Shown here one piece after another: positions 55,965 to 64,000 of a stretch of DNA of 64,000 nucleotides (its first letter is position 1; each line of letters starts with the position of its first letter). Source of the DNA: Lonicera japonica (taxonomy: Eukaryota > Streptophyta > Magnoliopsida > Dipsacales > Caprifoliaceae); NCBI GenBank assembly GCA_021464415.1, contig CM038466.1, positions 30,720,833-30,784,832 on the forward strand. Direction: 5' to 3'. The notes under the pieces were generated by a model. That model worked only from the letters and a program-made list of their open reading frames with translations. It ran no database searches and had not been told where the DNA came from. The position numbers and the translations under genes are program-made.

Positions 55965-57860
55965 TCTCAACAAATTAAATGTTCTTCCTATTAAGTTGGA
56001 GGTTTTGGGAAAAGGCAATATTTTTCGTAGGTAGAAATAATTTACTTTTCTCAAAGTTCACTGTCAGTTTTTTGAAAGGATAAATTAATTTTAACATGCA
56101 TGACTTAGGACAGAGAAAGTATAATTTAGTTTCTCAAAACCACTAAATTTCAAGATAATCGAAAGTATTAGAAATAAAACCCATTTAATACTTTTATTTT
56201 TTGGATAGAGTATTATTTTTTCAATTCTCTTATTTTTGACTAAATCCGTAAGTCGATTTTGATACTTTTTAATTGGTCTAGATTCAAGTTTAAAATCTAT
56301 TTTTTCGATTAGCTTTGAAAATCTCCTGTAAAATACGACTGTAATAAACATAAAAAAAAAGAAAAAAAAAAGAAGGCATTTTACATATTTTTATTAAAAT
56401 TTTTGATAAACATATTTTGTTTTTATATTGATATTCTTAACACTACAAATGATTCACTTAAATTTTTTCACATAGAGCCCGAAGTAACCTTGGCCTGCCT
56501 CTGAATCTTTTGCGTCCTTCCGCCACTATCACTTTTTTTCCTTTTTTTTTTTTATGTAATTTCGAGCGGAACACAATATCTTTGTGTAACTTCCTTGCTT
56601 CATATTATTATATTTATCTTAGGTTGATTTTGTTATATTTAAGCTCCATTTGATTGCAAAGATAGAAAAGGAAAATAAATTTAGTTAGTTTGTGTGAAAA
56701 AATAGAAAATAGGATGAGAGATGTTACTCATTTTATGAGTATATATATCCCCCAGCCTTTAATATTTTTGATAAAAAAGTTTTACTCACTACCAAACAAA
56801 AAAAAAAATTTCATGGAAAAACTTAAAAATCAAGAGGATATCACCTCTATCACTCAACTTATTTTTCATATTTTCACCAAAACTAACTCAATTTATTTTC
56901 CTCTTTCATCTTGCAATCAAACGGAGCCTTATTCTTTCTTCTTCTACCTTTCAATCTCTTCTAATTTCCTCCCTCTTTCTTTCTTTCTTTCAGTACACTC
57001 TAGTCTTTTTCCCAATTTACGTATTTAATTGCTTGCAAGTCTAATGTAAAAATAAATTTGTACAAAAATTTATATCTTAATTTGTCTACAGATTTGTGCA
57101 AAAATATATTTGCACTAAAATTTATAATGTTAGTTGTTTGTGAATTTAGTACAAAAATAGTTTTGCACAAAAAATATATCATGAGTTGCTTGAAAATTTA
57201 GTGTAAAATCAGATTTGCACTAAAATATGTGTCATTTGTTCTTGCAAATTTAGTGCCGAAACGGATTTCCACTAAAATATGGATAACTAGTTGATTGCGA
57301 ATTTAGTGCAAAAACAAATTTGCATTAAAAATATATCATTAGTTGCTTGAGAATTTAGTGCAAAAACAGATTTATACTAACATATGTATCATTTTTTGCT
57401 TGCGCATTTACTGCAAAACAGATTTATAGTACCTATTATTACACTCCGATAATAGTTGCCGAAACACCGGAGGGAGATGGTAGTAATTGTGGTGGCCGGT
57501 AGTGAGTAATTTATTTTTAGGAAAAATTAAAAAAAATTGATGAACGCCTGGAATTTTAGGTAAAGACAAATTAATGTCCTTATTTTAAAATAAAAATATA
57601 AAATCATTTCTTTAAATATAATATAATTATAAATTAAGGAAACCCTTTTATCTCACTGCCGCCTCTTCTTCTGTGTTTCAACCTCTTCTAATTTCCTCCC
57701 TCTTTCTTTCTTTCTTTCTTTCTTTCTATTAGTACACTTTACTCCCCTTCTTTGCTTCTTCTCAGTTTCTTGTCGCAAGTCACTACTAGCGCAGTCAATT
57801 GGCGGAAGTCCGAAGAACGTGGTTTTGCCGCTAGCTAAGAAAGCAGGTAAATTTTCATCA
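55965..57860. repeat. Block beta, copy 3, with an exon-like end
   Basis: It starts CAACAAATTAAATGTTC like copy 1 and carries a MITE (56642-56928). After the array it ends with the same 90 bp (57752-57847) and GTAAATTTTC donor. Similarity with copy 2 continues into the following sequence (55668-55830 and 57985-58140). Confidence 0.65.
56642..56928. mobile_element. PIF/Harbinger-like MITE with TTA target duplication
   Basis: Ends AGCTCCATTTGATTGCAA and TTGCAATCAAACGGAGCC are inverted copies, flanked by TTA (56639-56641, 56929-56931). Block beta copies at about 49391 and 54755 have the empty site TATTTATTCTTTC. Confidence 0.8.
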
Positions 57861-58267
57861 TTAATTATGTATATTTGATAAAGTGCGTTTAATGAAATAA
57901 TAAGTGTTTCGCTTTGGCAATTAAATTCCCATGAATTTGGCATTAGCTTATCAACAATTGGTGGAGGCATATTTTGTTTTACAGGTGAACATCTTCTTTA
58001 ATTATTTTTATGAGACATAACTTTTATGATATCTACAATTTGTACGAACATAAACGATTATAAAAATAATTTTATTTCTTAAACTCTCACTCAAAGATAT
58101 TGTCACTGTCAGGTATAAGAATATATATATATATATGAGAGTACGCATTTGTAAATTACGCCTTTTATTAATTTGTTTTAAAAATTCTTTAAAAAACTGT
58201 CTTCACAAACTTAAATATTAAGATTTATTCATCCACCGTTATTTTCACAAGAACAAATACAAACATT

Positions 58268-58586
58268 GAAACTCTGTTTAATAAAAAGATGGAATATAAG
58301 AGGAAAACAATTTATTTTTGTGAGAAGTTAAAAAATAACTTAAGGGATATGATGAGATTAACTCTTAACTTTTTGACTTTTTTCATCAAATTTTTTTCTT
58401 TGGGTGGTGGTGAAGAATTATTTTTTTTCACAAACATAAAGGAGGATGGAGGACTTGCTCATAAAAATTCATAAAAATAAGCATGAGATGGAAAGTATTT
58501 CACTACATCCCTAAACTTATTTTACATTTTATCACTCAAATTATTTGTTTATCTTATTATTTTCTTTGTTATTATTAAACGGAGCA
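58268..58586. mobile_element. Probable MITE related to the previous one
   Basis: AACTCTGTTTAATAAAAAGA near the left end and TTATTATTAAACGGAGCA at the right end are imperfect inverted copies. The exact ends and target duplication are not resolved. Confidence 0.45.
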
Positions 58587-59689
58587 TTAAAGTAAAACAA
58601 ATTAAGTTTAAGAAGTATTAAACATAAATAGTTGAAACTATTGCCAAAATAAATCTTTGTTGTTGTGCACAAAAATGTTAATTAGATTATTGACACAAAG
58701 AAGGACATACAACCACCACAACAACAGACTTCCTTGTTTTGAGGATAAGGTGAACGGCAGTAGGTTACAAAGCCATTCAAATTATTTACTTAAACATCCA
58801 CAAAATTAAATAGTATTGTAAGTGTGGGTGACCAAAATTTGGGCCTGACCCACAATGAGGAATTGTCTTTAATGGGTTTAATGGAGTGATCAAATATATA
58901 ATGATGAACAATAGATTTTGAGGATGGTTCTCTTAGCCAATGGATGGTAGGCCTAGAGTACCTCCACCCTTTGTATCTCTATTTGTTATTTAGCTTTCAA
59001 GGCAGTTTGAAATTAAGAAGACGGGTTACCAGCTCTCTCCTCCTACACTTAGCTTCTCAGAACCAAAAGATGGAATCCCCTCCTCTGAGCCGTCCCTTTT
59101 TTATTTATATGTACAGAATTAGGGCTACAAATGTTCATCAAGGTAAACAGTAAAATGACTAAAGAGGATAAAGTTTGGATAACACTTTAGCACTTTTCCC
59201 TTATCCACAACTAACGAATTTTGGCATTATACGATTGTCCTAATTTGGTGGGGACCAACATGATTCTGGTAGTGGTTCGTACAATTTGATAATATTCTCC
59301 CAATGTACTCTTTGTGCTTTTTCTTGCTTTGGTCACGTGGCATATCTCTAGATGATGTTAGCCAAGTTCCATCAAACGTTAGATTATTTAAATAGTGGAT
59401 AAGGGTATTGCCACATGTTGTAATGGGGGAAGTGAGCAACGGTTACCAAGAGCCATGTCATTTTCTAAGAGTCATAATTCCTTTTGTAACCGTCATTCCG
59501 CCACCTATAAGATCCCTGCCCATTTTCTCAAAAATCCCATCGTTTCCCCTTCTCACCATGTTTCTTCATAGGGCCGTAGATAGATGTTTAGCAGAAGTTA
59601 GGGCAAAGGAATAATAAGCCGTAAATTGTAATCCTTTTTAACTTTAGAACCATCTCATTCACCATCAAAACCACCACCCCCACCCTGCT
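58587..59689. other. A/T-rich intergenic stretch
   Basis: No gene is supported. A CACGTGG box lies at 59334-59340 and a CTATAAGATCCC TATA-like box near 59503. They could mark a promoter for the small frame that follows, but this is weak. Confidence 0.35.
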
Positions 59690-59890
59690 GTGAACAAAAC
59701 TAGTAGTTCCAATTTACCACTTTCCTCAAATAGCGTGGAGGGTTTGTTTGTGAGAGTGGAGAGGTTAAAAAGAGAAATTATGGCACTGGCTAGGACGATT
59801 TGCCATTTGCGGAGGCTTTTGGCCTTAGTAATAGCAAAGATGGATAAGCTTCGAGTGAGATTAGGCAGAGGAAGAAGAAACATTCCCTGA
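59690..59890 (+). CDS. Small ORF, possible coiled coil, unknown
   Basis: The 66-codon frame encodes a leucine- and arginine-rich helix-prone segment (VERLKREIMALARTICHLRRLL) and ends with a basic tail (RLGRGRRNIP). It lies on the strand opposite to the third Tat element and downstream of its integrase. Its position resembles the antisense genes of element 1. Nothing shows it is expressed, and it may be a chance frame. Confidence 0.25.
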   Translation: MNKTSSSNLPLSSNSVEGLFVRVERLKREIMALARTICHLRRLLALVIAKMDKLRVRLGRGRRNIP

Positions 59891-60975
59891 CTTCGAAGAA
59901 AGATTTGCCCCCAAAACTTCTTATTATGATGATGAGCTATAAGTTGGCTGCCTACATCTTCACTAGGGGCACTTCTATCTGTGTTGCTCTTTTGCCTTTC
60001 TTTTTGCCTCTCTTATTATTTCTTTTTCTTTCCACCCATGCTTGTGGGTTTTTATGGTTTTCTTCAAAACTCAAGCTTTAGGGAGGCTTTGCATTGTATT
60101 TTTCTACAAACATGTTACGCTTGGACCTCGAAGTCCCCTCACTTGTAATTTTATTTTCTTAATGAAGATTTACTTCTCTTGCTTATATGTTGTGACTTGT
60201 TGTCTTTACTTTTCACAGTTGAACCATGGAATGCACAACTTCAAGCATTTAACATAAATTTGCTAATAAAATTACCTAGAAACCTTCCAAGTGAATAAAT
60301 AATTGCGATCACCTATGACAAATCTGTTGACTACACCAACCATAATTTCTTAAAGTGATGTATAACTTTGATCTCTTAAGATAAATTCGCCGATTGAATC
60401 AACCGGATGTTCTTCAAGTAATGAGGGACCTTTACTATTTTGAACAAATCTGGTCATACGAATAACCAGAAACTTTCCAAGTAATAAGTTTAGCGGCAAT
60501 GAAAATCAATACCCCAGATTGCCACTCATGTAATGAATTTAAGTCCCCAGAAAATCCAGAATAAATTGATCATTTCTACTTACGCAGTTGAATTTCAAGC
60601 CCGATCATAATTCTAACATGCTAACCAAACTTCAAACATAATCTGTACATATAAGCTTACCAAATTTTGCTAAGTAGATCACTGCCTAGGCCACGTGGTG
60701 CCTTCCGATTGGCTAATCTCATATCCTAAGCATCTTCACCACATGTCACTTCGATCGCTAGTTGCGGCACGTTTCTTTCCTGAGGCGACTGTTTGCCAAA
60801 AATGGACTGCCACTCTATTGACTTAAATGGACTGTGACTCTTCGTTTTTCGAGACTTTTCCCATTTATGTATACAAATACATCCTTTAAGTTACTTCATC
60901 TGTTGTGTCTAATGAAACCTCTTTCAATGAAAGAATCTTCCCTCTAAAGGTTCAACAACAAGCTGAAGATTCAAA
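59891..60975. other. Non-coding stretch with a promoter-like end
   Basis: CACGTGG occurs at 60690-60696, and a TATGTATACAAATAC TATA-like block at about 60866-60880 precedes the next small frame. No other feature is recognised. Confidence 0.35.
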
Positions 60976-61179
60976 ATGGAAGGTAATGACAATTTCATAT
61001 GCTCGAATCACCCCCACGGTGTGGATTATGATTATTTCATTCCTCCCTGCTTAGTCTTTCTAGGGGAGGTGCTCGAGAAAATCCATTGGCTCCAACTAAA
61101 GTTGGCCGAGCGAACTCTTGAACTAGAGAATGCTCGACGCAAACTGGATATGGCTCTCGTCAAAGGAGCACATGCTTGA
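60976..61179 (+). CDS. Small ORF, possible coiled coil, unknown
   Basis: The 67-codon frame has a heptad-like stretch (LEKIHWLQLKLAERTLELEN) near its C-terminal half. Like the frame at 59690 it is antisense to the third Tat element and follows its integrase. The ATG is preceded by a TATA-like box about 100 bp upstream. A fragment of a larger antisense gene is possible. No family is recognised. Confidence 0.3.
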   Translation: MEGNDNFICSNHPHGVDYDYFIPPCLVFLGEVLEKIHWLQLKLAERTLELENARRKLDMALVKGAHA

Positions 61180-61226
61180 AAAGAGATCACCCAACTGAGG
61201 GCATCTTTGGACGTTGCACGTCAACT

Positions 61227-61433
61227 TTATCGGAGCCAAAAAGAATCCCACAGTTCCTTAAAGGAATAGTACCCAACTATTTTCGGAAAAGGACCTAGTA
61301 TGTCTAACCCCCATTGAGCAAACGGCCACAAACTTGTCAGTGGAATGAGTTTGGTGCCAGGCTGGTGAATGATCTGCTCGTGTTTCTGGCACTTATCATA
61401 TTTCTTCGTGTATACCAGGGTATCTTTTTGCAT
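61227..61433 (-). pseudogene. Integrase fragment of the third Tat element
   Basis: The frame from 61433 reads KCQKHEQIIHQ, the last part of the zinc-binding domain, then WPFAQWGLDILGPFPK, which carries the first catalytic Asp of the DDE core. The remainder of the core is not found, so integrase is truncated at about 61230. Confidence 0.8.
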
Positions 61434-61942
61434 GTAAGACCACTAATAACTCTGGCTTCTTATCCAATGAGCTAAGGACCTATCACCAGTTTAACTCCTG
61501 CAACTACACTCATGCAATTCATGGAGTATTCCATGTACTTGTATTGGGTGAACACAGCTCAAGTATAGACCAAAGAGGGATCTTCTGAAAAGCCTATTCT
61601 CGAATGATAGCTAATATTGGCTAGCTTGGGCCGTGATTCTGTATGCTTCCCTGTTGTCACTGGGTAGACTCCCTTCCTTGAGGTATCAAATGATCAGATC
61701 CATCCATAAAATACCTAAGTCGTCCTAACATTAAAGACCGCGCATTAGGCTTGTTTAGTCTTTGTGCTTGGTCTCTACAACAATTCCACCTTTATCGTTC
61801 TCTTCATATTCGCATTAACTGTGGACGCAAGTGTAGCCAAAGCATCAACATGGCTATTGTTCGTTCTCGAAAATCTTTTGATGTAGGCCATATCGAAGTC
61901 TTTGAACAATTTTTGAGCTAACTTCATATAAGCATCTATTCT

Positions 61943-62338
61943 CTAGTTTATTGCCGCGTATACACTAGTCAAATGGTTTGCTACCAGTTGCGAGTCATAA
62001 TGGATAATTAAGTTTTGGACACCGAGTGCTTTTGCTTTTCTTAATCCCATAATCAGAGCTTCGTATTCAACTTCATTGTTTGATCTGAAAAAAGCTAGTT
62101 GAATTGCCAGCTCAACAAACTTATTTTTTTGGGACTTAAGTACAATCTCAACTCCTGAATCATTCCTGGTTGAAGACCCAAAGATAAACAATGTCCATGC
62201 TGGGTTTTTATGATTTTCGACTTCCTCGACTGATTGATTTTGAATCAGCTGAACCTCAGCCTGATTAACATTCATCATTCCTGTGCTTTCTTGCCCCCTA
62301 GTTAGAGTAGGTGGTGGACTAGTTAGTGCAACTATCAT
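61943..62338 (-). pseudogene. Second RNase H of the third Tat element
   Basis: WTLFIFGSSTRNDSG stands where YxDGSxxxxG is usual, with Gly in place of the first catalytic Asp. NNEVEYEALIMGLRKAK carries the Glu and IHYDSQLVANHL the next Asp. Loss of the first Asp alone would inactivate it. Confidence 0.8.
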
Positions 62339-62429
62339 TTCTTTTTGCCCCCTAGTTGGAGCAAGTGGTCTGTCTGTGAATTTCGGCTATGAAGTAAGAC
62401 AACACTTAGCCATTAATTACAGTTCTTGG

Positions 62430-62830
62430 TTCGTACTCAATGTTAAATCAGCCAAACTAAACAAACCATTTCTCCATTCGTCCGGAAAAATCAGATTGTT
62501 GCAAAGAAGCTTTTATTGGTGTTGTTATAAAAAATTTAATCAAATGGGCATCAAAGTAATGATGAAGTCGTCTAGAGGCTGTGATGAGAGCTAGTACCAG
62601 TTTTTCGATGGGCAAATAATTCAATTCAGTGCCTAACAGGCTCTTATTGACATAATATATTATTTTTTCATTCCCTCGTGTTCTCGGATTAAATAGGCAT
62701 TAATTTCCTTTGAAGATGATGAAAGGTAAACATAAAGCTGTTCGTCGGGCTCTAGGATCAAAATCAGGGGCGGGCTACTAAGATAAACCTTTAGTTCAGC
62801 TAAGGCCGTGTCACATTCTTCATCCTAAAT
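62430..62830 (-). pseudogene. First RNase H of the third Tat element
   Basis: KIIYYVNKSLLGTELNYLP and the following HHYFDAH segment (minus strand) are the RT-linked RNase H. It is in several frames with stops between. Confidence 0.65.
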
Positions 62831-62999
62831 AAAAGGTTTTGGATTTTTTTCAGAGCTTTAAAGAAAGGCTGACATCTGTCTGAGCATTTGGAGATGAATT
62901 GATTTAATGAAGCTTTCATACCCGTCAGAACTTACACCTCCTTGAGATTCATCGGTGGCCTGATATCTTTTAAGGCTTGTATTTTCTCTGGATTAGCCT

Positions 63000-63770
63000 C
63001 GACCCCCTGTTGTTTACCATAAAACCTAAGAACTTGCCGAAGCTGACCCCAAATGTATATTTCGCCGTGTTTAACTTCATTCGGTAGTGCCTCAAAATAT
63101 AAAATATTTTGTCTTAGTCTAAAATATAGTTTGTGGCTTTCTTGTTTTTCACTAACATGTCATCTACGTAAACTTCCATGGACTTCTTGATCTCGTCTCT
63201 TAACATTTTTATGAGCAATCTCTGGTATGTGGCACCTACATTCTTAAGACCAAAAAGGCATGATCTTATAGTAATACAAGCACATAATTTTTTTATTGCC
63301 TCTTAATCCGGGTCGAATAAAGGGATTTGGTAATAACCGGAGTATGCATCTAGGAAGCTCATTCTTTCATGTCCAGCAATCAAGTCTACCAGTTGGTCAA
63401 TCTTCGGAAGAGAAAAACTGTCATTTGAGCAGACCTTGTTTAAATCAGTAAAGTCAATGCACACCCTCCATTTTTCTTTTTTTTAATTAACCACCATCAG
63501 GTTAGATATCCATTCTGGGAACTCGGCTTCCCTGATTGGTGCCCCTGCCTCTAACAATTTCTTTACCTCTTCTTCCATGGCCCTAGCTTTCTCTAGTGCA
63601 GTTCTCCTTGTCTTTTGCTTTATGGGTTTATAATTTTTGTCAATATGAAGTTTATGACACATGACATCGACATCAATTGTAGGCATGTCGTAGGGTTTCC
63701 AAGAAAAAACATCAAATTTACCCTTAAGAAACTGACTAGTTGCTTTCTTTCATCATATGTTAGCGAACTT
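63000..63770 (-). pseudogene. Reverse transcriptase of the third Tat element
   Basis: The RT entry (CHKLHIDKNYKPIKQKTRR, PEWISNLMVV) is in the frame from 63686. FLDAYSGYYQIPLFDPD near 63330 carries the first catalytic Asp, and YVDD at 63159-63170 the other two. AHERMSFLDAY and VGATYQRL segments are clear. Stops occur after VVN and in the palm, and the frame changes at least once. Confidence 0.8.
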
Positions 63771-64000
63771 CTAACCAAGAAGAACTTATCCTTGGTGTCG
63801 TTTCCTACAACCGCGAGGACTTAAATCATTTCTTCACAAACTTTCTCAGTTTCTCCTTAAGAAACCCATGTGCCCTACCTTCCATGGATTTCCCAGACTA
63901 TAATTGCTAACCGTTCTTGGAGATTTTTCCCCTCTAGTGAATGGATTTAGGATTATCAACTTTTTTTCGCTTTCCTAAACTTTTCTTGGCCTTCTCGACC
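63771..64000 (-). other. Protease-RT linker remnant at the window edge
   Basis: The minus strand keeps LTYDERKQLVSFL just upstream of the RT entry, a segment typical of Tat pol. Farther right the frame is lost. Confidence 0.5.

Larger units (their letters stand above)
61227..64000 (-). mobile_element. Third Tat-lineage gypsy element, pol only, decayed, runs off the right edge
   Basis: Reading leftwards from the edge: RT entry and core, RNase H, second RNase H and the start of integrase, all on the minus strand. The dual RNase H marks the Tat lineage again, but the motif wording (YVDD, EYPEWIS-like) differs from element 1, so it is another family. Stops and shifts are frequent, so it is old. 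Gag and the 5' LTR must lie beyond 64000. Confidence 0.8.

Noticed and set aside
57653..57970. 105-codon minus frame in block beta
   Set aside because: It is built from the TTTC tract and the leader-like segment read backwards; copy 2 of the block does not keep it.
1..64000. tRNA, rRNA or microRNA genes
   Set aside because: The only tRNA-like stretches are the primer sites (18 bp). No cloverleaf, rRNA segment or convincing single precursor hairpin was found by eye; a tRNAscan-SE and small-RNA mapping would settle this.

Overview
The window looks like intergenic, repeat-dominated nuclear DNA from a plant, probably a dicot. It is A+T-rich and built from nested plant LTR retrotransposons (Tat-lineage Ty3/gypsy, a chromovirus-like solo LTR, a Sirevirus-like Ty1/copia), MITEs (PIF/Harbinger-like and hAT-like) and local tandem duplications. 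I see no intact host gene, no rRNA and no tRNA. The species cannot be named from the sequence.

Layout. (1) 1-20667: one very large Tat-lineage element on the minus strand. Its 5' LTR is 19123-20667, the tRNA-Arg-type primer site 19104-19121, gag 18378-16468, protease, RT and two RNase H domains 16460-12500, integrase to 11475. The 3' LTR (1-989) is cut by the window edge. Between integrase and the 3' LTR lie two genes in antisense orientation (+ strand): a broken multi-exon gene (4382-9535) and a DUF7745/plant-mobile-domain-like gene (10000-11256). The first is interrupted by a 2.6 kb solo LTR with a perfect 5 bp target duplication. Another solo LTR sits at 2014-3642. (2) 20668-about 27650: a second, related Tat element on the same strand. 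It has an LTR, a primer site and a truncated gag, but tandem arrays where pol should be. Element 1 is probably nested in it. (3) 27651-34780: A/T-rich intergenic DNA, a retroposon-like insertion with an 18 bp target duplication, and three tandem units carrying two MITEs. (4) 35174-41339: a decayed Sirevirus-like copia element on the minus strand with gag, a CCHC knuckle and several polypurine tracts, but no pol. (5) 41175-58590: tandem and segmental duplications of a unit carrying an hAT-like MITE, mixed with a second duplicated block, a 1.4 kb foldback element and more MITEs. (6) 58590-64000: A/T-rich DNA, two small + strand ORFs, then the pol of a third, decayed Tat element on the minus strand running off the right edge.

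Functional reading. The most interesting signal is a 12 bp palindrome, TGTCGCGCGACA. It occurs six times in the LTR promoter region of element 1, just upstream of a TATA box. It occurs again as a pair upstream of each antisense gene, in the first case also just upstream of a TATA box. This suggests one cis-regulatory module drives both the sense genome and the antisense genes of the same element. The neighbouring Tat element has an analogous LTR array of a different inverted repeat (TTTGTC..GACAAA). Short inverted-repeat arrays also recur in a Harbinger-like MITE, a foldback element and a thrice-duplicated 51-54 bp array further right. All coding regions seen are broken by stops or frameshifts.
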